DNA of 64,000 nt from Erythrobacter sp. Its GTDB lineage: Bacteria > Pseudomonadota > Alphaproteobacteria > Sphingomonadales > Sphingomonadaceae. Under the pieces are notes generated by a model. It saw nothing but the letters and a program-made list of their open reading frames with translations. It was not told the DNA's origin and did no database searches. Where the stretch lies: positions 124,001 to 188,000 of the forward strand of contig JAACTB010000007.1 in the NCBI GenBank assembly GCA_009993605.1, written 5' to 3'. The position numbers and the translations under genes were made by a program. Shown here in pieces: positions 61,793 through 64,000 of this stretch (position 1 is the first letter of the stretch; every line of letters begins with the position of its first letter).

Positions 61793-63769
61793 ATGTCCGA
61801 CGATCTCTTCGAAAACACCCCCGCCTCCAGCGGCGATTACGATGCTTCCTCGATCGAGGTGCTCGAAGGCCTCGAACCGGTCCGCCGCCGTCCGGGGATG
61901 TATATCGGCGGGACGGACGATCGCGCCCTGCACCACCTCGTCGCCGAGGTGCTGGACAATGCCATGGACGAAGCGGTGGCGGGCCATGCGACGCGGATCG
62001 AATTGCGGCTCGATCCCGGCAACCGGGTCACCGTGGTCGATAACGGGCGCGGTATCCCTGTGGCGGAACACCCCAAGTTCCCGGGTAAGTCGACGCTCGA
62101 AGTGATCCTCTCGACGCTCCATTCGGGCGGCAAGTTCTCCGGCAAGGCGTACGCCACCAGCGGCGGCCTCCACGGCGTCGGCGTCAGCGTGGTCAACGCG
62201 CTGTCCTCGCACACCCGCGTCGAAGTCGCGCGCGACCGGCAGCTTTACGCGCAGGAATTTTCGAAGGGGCAGACGCTCGGCCCGATCGAGGAACTCGGCC
62301 CGACGCCCAATCGTCGCGGCACCACCGTCACCTTCACGCCCGACACCGAAATCTTCGGCGAACGCAATTTCAGCGCCAAGCGGCTGTTCAAGCTCGCCCG
62401 GTCGAAGGCGTATCTCTTCGCCGGCGTCGAGATCCGCTGGAAATGCGACGAATCCCTCGCCAGCGAGGACGTGCCTGCAGAGGCAGTGTTCAAATTTCCC
62501 GGTGGCCTCGCCGATCACCTCGCCGAACAGATCGGCGGGCGCGAATGCGTGACGGCCCAGCCCTTCACCGGGCGGCAGGACTTCGCGGACGAGGCCGGAC
62601 GGGTCGAATGGGCGATCGCCTGGCCGCTCTATTCGGACGGATCGACCAGCTGGTATTGCAACACCGTGCCCACCCCCGATGGCGGCACGCACGAACAGGG
62701 CCTGCGCGCCGCGCTCGTCAAAGGCTTGCGCGCCTTCGGCGATCTGGTCGGTCAGAAGAAAGCCAAGGATCTTTCCGCCGACGATGTGATGGTGGGCGCG
62801 GAGGTGATGCTGAGCGTCTTCATCCGCGATCCCCAGTTCCAGTCCCAGACCAAGGATCGCCTCACCAGCCCCGAAGCCGCGCGCCTCGTCGAAAACGCGG
62901 TGCGCGATCATTTCGACCATTTCCTGTCCGACAACATGGATCGCGGCAAGGCACTGCTCGGCCAGGTGATGGAGCGGATGGACGAGCGCCTGAGGCGCAA
63001 GGCCGAGCGCGAGATCAAGCGCAAGACCGCGACCAACGCGAAGAAACTGCGCCTGCCCGGCAAATTGACGGACTGTTCGGGCGAAGGCGACGGCGAGACC
63101 GAGCTTTTCATCGTCGAAGGCGACAGTGCGGGCGGCAGCGCCAAGCAGGCGCGCAATCGCAAGACGCAGGCGATCCTGCCGATCCGCGGCAAGATCCTGA
63201 ATGTCGCCAGCGCCACCGCCGACAAGATCCGCGCCAATAGCGAGATCGCGGACCTGACGCTTGCCATGGGTTGCGGCACGCGCAAGGATTGCGACCCCGA
63301 ACAACTGCGCTACGACCGGATCATCATCATGACCGATGCCGACGTGGACGGCGCGCATATCGCGACGCTGCTGATGACGTTCTTCTTTCAGGAAATGCCG
63401 GAACTGGTGCGGCAGGGGCATCTCTATCTCGCCCAGCCGCCGCTCTATCGCCTGACTGCGGGCAAGGAGAGCCGCTACGCCCGGGACGAGGCGCATCGCG
63501 CCGAACTGGAAGCGACGGTTTTCAAGGGTAAGAAGGTCGATGTCGGCCGGTTCAAGGGCTTGGGCGAGATGAACCCCAACCAGCTGCGCGAAACCACGAT
63601 GGATCCCGACAGCCGCAGCCTGATCCGCATCACTCTGCCCCAGGAATTCGAACAGCGCGCGGTGGTGAAGGAACTGGTCGACCAGCTGATGGGCCGTAAC
63701 CCTGAACATCGCTTCAACTTCATCCAGAACAATGCGGGCGACATGGACCGCGAGATGATCGATGCGTGA
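61793..63769 (+). CDS. parE: DNA topoisomerase IV subunit B
   Basis: The start at 61793 (MSDDLFENTPASSG) gives 658 residues; the frame upstream overlaps the preceding gene. The GHKL ATPase has VLDNAMDEAV (E52, N56, D59), the ATP-lid TSGGLHGVGVSVVNAL, and the TOPRIM domain shows VEGDSAGGSAKQARNRKTQA and MTDADVDGAHIATLL. DNKLG-type residues and length match ParE rather than GyrB, which usually exceeds 800 residues in this group. It decatenates daughter chromosomes with ParC. It is followed by an overlapping membrane-protein gene. Confidence 0.95.
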   Translation: MSDDLFENTPASSGDYDASSIEVLEGLEPVRRRPGMYIGGTDDRALHHLVAEVLDNAMDEAVAGHATRIELRLDPGNRVTVVDNGRGIPVAEHPKFPGKSTLEVILSTLHSGGKFSGKAYATSGGLHGVGVSVVNALSSHTRVEVARDRQLYAQEFSKGQTLGPIEELGPTPNRRGTTVTFTPDTEIFGERNFSAKRLFKLARSKAYLFAGVEIRWKCDESLASEDVPAEAVFKFPGGLADHLAEQIGGRECVTAQPFTGRQDFADEAGRVEWAIAWPLYSDGSTSWYCNTVPTPDGGTHEQGLRAALVKGLRAFGDLVGQKKAKDLSADDVMVGAEVMLSVFIRDPQFQSQTKDRLTSPEAARLVENAVRDHFDHFLSDNMDRGKALLGQVMERMDERLRRKAEREIKRKTATNAKKLRLPGKLTDCSGEGDGETELFIVEGDSAGGSAKQARNRKTQAILPIRGKILNVASATADKIRANSEIADLTLAMGCGTRKDCDPEQLRYDRIIIMTDADVDGAHIATLLMTFFFQEMPELVRQGHLYLAQPPLYRLTAGKESRYARDEAHRAELEATVFKGKKVDVGRFKGLGEMNPNQLRETTMDPDSRSLIRITLPQEFEQRAVVKELVDQLMGRNPEHRFNFIQNNAGDMDREMIDA

Positions 63770-64000
63770 GGACGATTTCGCCGATGGCGAAAGAGAGGAC
63801 GACATCATGGCGGGAGAACGGCGCATATCGCGCACCGATACCGCCCTGCCCGACTGGTACGTTTCCGATGCCGCCTATCGTCCGATACCGATCGCCTGGT
63901 TCGCGGGTGCGCTGGTCCTTCAGGTGCTGCTGCAACCGGCCATCGTCTATCTCGGCTGGGCGGGCGGCTCGTCGACCGCGTTCGTGCTGGCTTGCGCGAT
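63762..64000 (+). CDS. Membrane protein, truncated by the window edge
   Basis: An ATG at 63762 overlaps the parE stop by 8 nt and opens a frame that runs off the right edge. The visible 79 residues have a hydrophilic acidic start (MREDDFADGEREDD) and then hydrophobic segments IPIAWFAGALVLQVLLQPAIVYL and GGSSTAFVLACA, so it is probably an inner-membrane protein. A second in-frame ATG at 63807 (MAGERRISR) could be the real start. No family can be named from this fragment. Confidence 0.6.
   Translation, partial: MREDDFADGEREDDIMAGERRISRTDTALPDWYVSDAAYRPIPIAWFAGALVLQVLLQPAIVYLGWAGGSSTAFVLACA

Noticed and set aside
61454-63835. A 793-codon frame antisense to parE
   Set aside because: The same codon-bias effect; parE motifs on the plus strand are complete.

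Overview
The window is a gene-dense, GC-rich stretch of an alphaproteobacterial chromosome, most likely Sphingomonadales and probably the Erythrobacter/Qipengyuania side of that order. The main reasons are the order dusB-ntrB-ntrC-ntrY-ntrX-hfq-hflX, a two-domain Hfq, COQ10-type and PhaR genes, and a HELTH 'vgr-related' protein. This placement is inference from gene content and order; no rRNA or marker tree was available. I see no insertion sequence, prophage, CRISPR array or integrase island. The only xer-type recombinase is housekeeping XerC.

Layout. 0-4.3 kb: an exported repeat protein, a NYN/LOTUS-type RNA-binding protein, then a leftward sbtA-sbtB-carbonic anhydrase operon for bicarbonate uptake. 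4.3-7.5 kb: lipA-COQ10, cinA C-terminal domain and fused ispDF. 7.6-16.9 kb: the rightward nitrogen and RNA-regulation block dusB-ntrBC-ntrYX-hfq-hflX. 16.9-25.8 kb: a tightly overlapping leftward operon (mltB, rlpA, dacC, tmk, holB, metG, tatD, MBL hydrolase, a 55-residue membrane protein, then mazG) joining wall remodelling to DNA precursor, replication and tRNA charging functions. 25.9 kb: tRNA-Ser(UGA). 26.4-32 kb: a CPA2 antiporter and the pdhC-lpdA operon with two interposed genes. 32-43 kb: stress protein, peroxiredoxin, RNase R, ProRS, PhaR, alanine racemase, MHS transporter, NifU-like protein, CvpA and RadA. 43-54 kb: a large patatin-like protein, then the heat-shock set dnaK-dnaJ and hrcA-grpE with copper chaperone, metallopeptidase-like, glycine-zipper and DUF885 genes between. 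53.5-64 kb: rph-rdgB, CAP protein, hemW-xerC, DedA, gshB, yraN-rsmI, an LpoA-like lipoprotein, parE and a truncated membrane protein at the right edge.

Most of the window is core genome. The observations I rate highest are the heterotroph-type SbtA/SbtB/carbonic anhydrase operon, the tandem Hfq whose two domains have visibly diverged, a perfect inverted repeat that buries the ntrY start codon, an RlpA-like protein lacking the usual NDRGP aspartate, a transporter with a periplasmic insert of about 120 residues, and the promoter and attenuator signals around dnaK. I did not find a clear multi-gene system that looks wholly undescribed.
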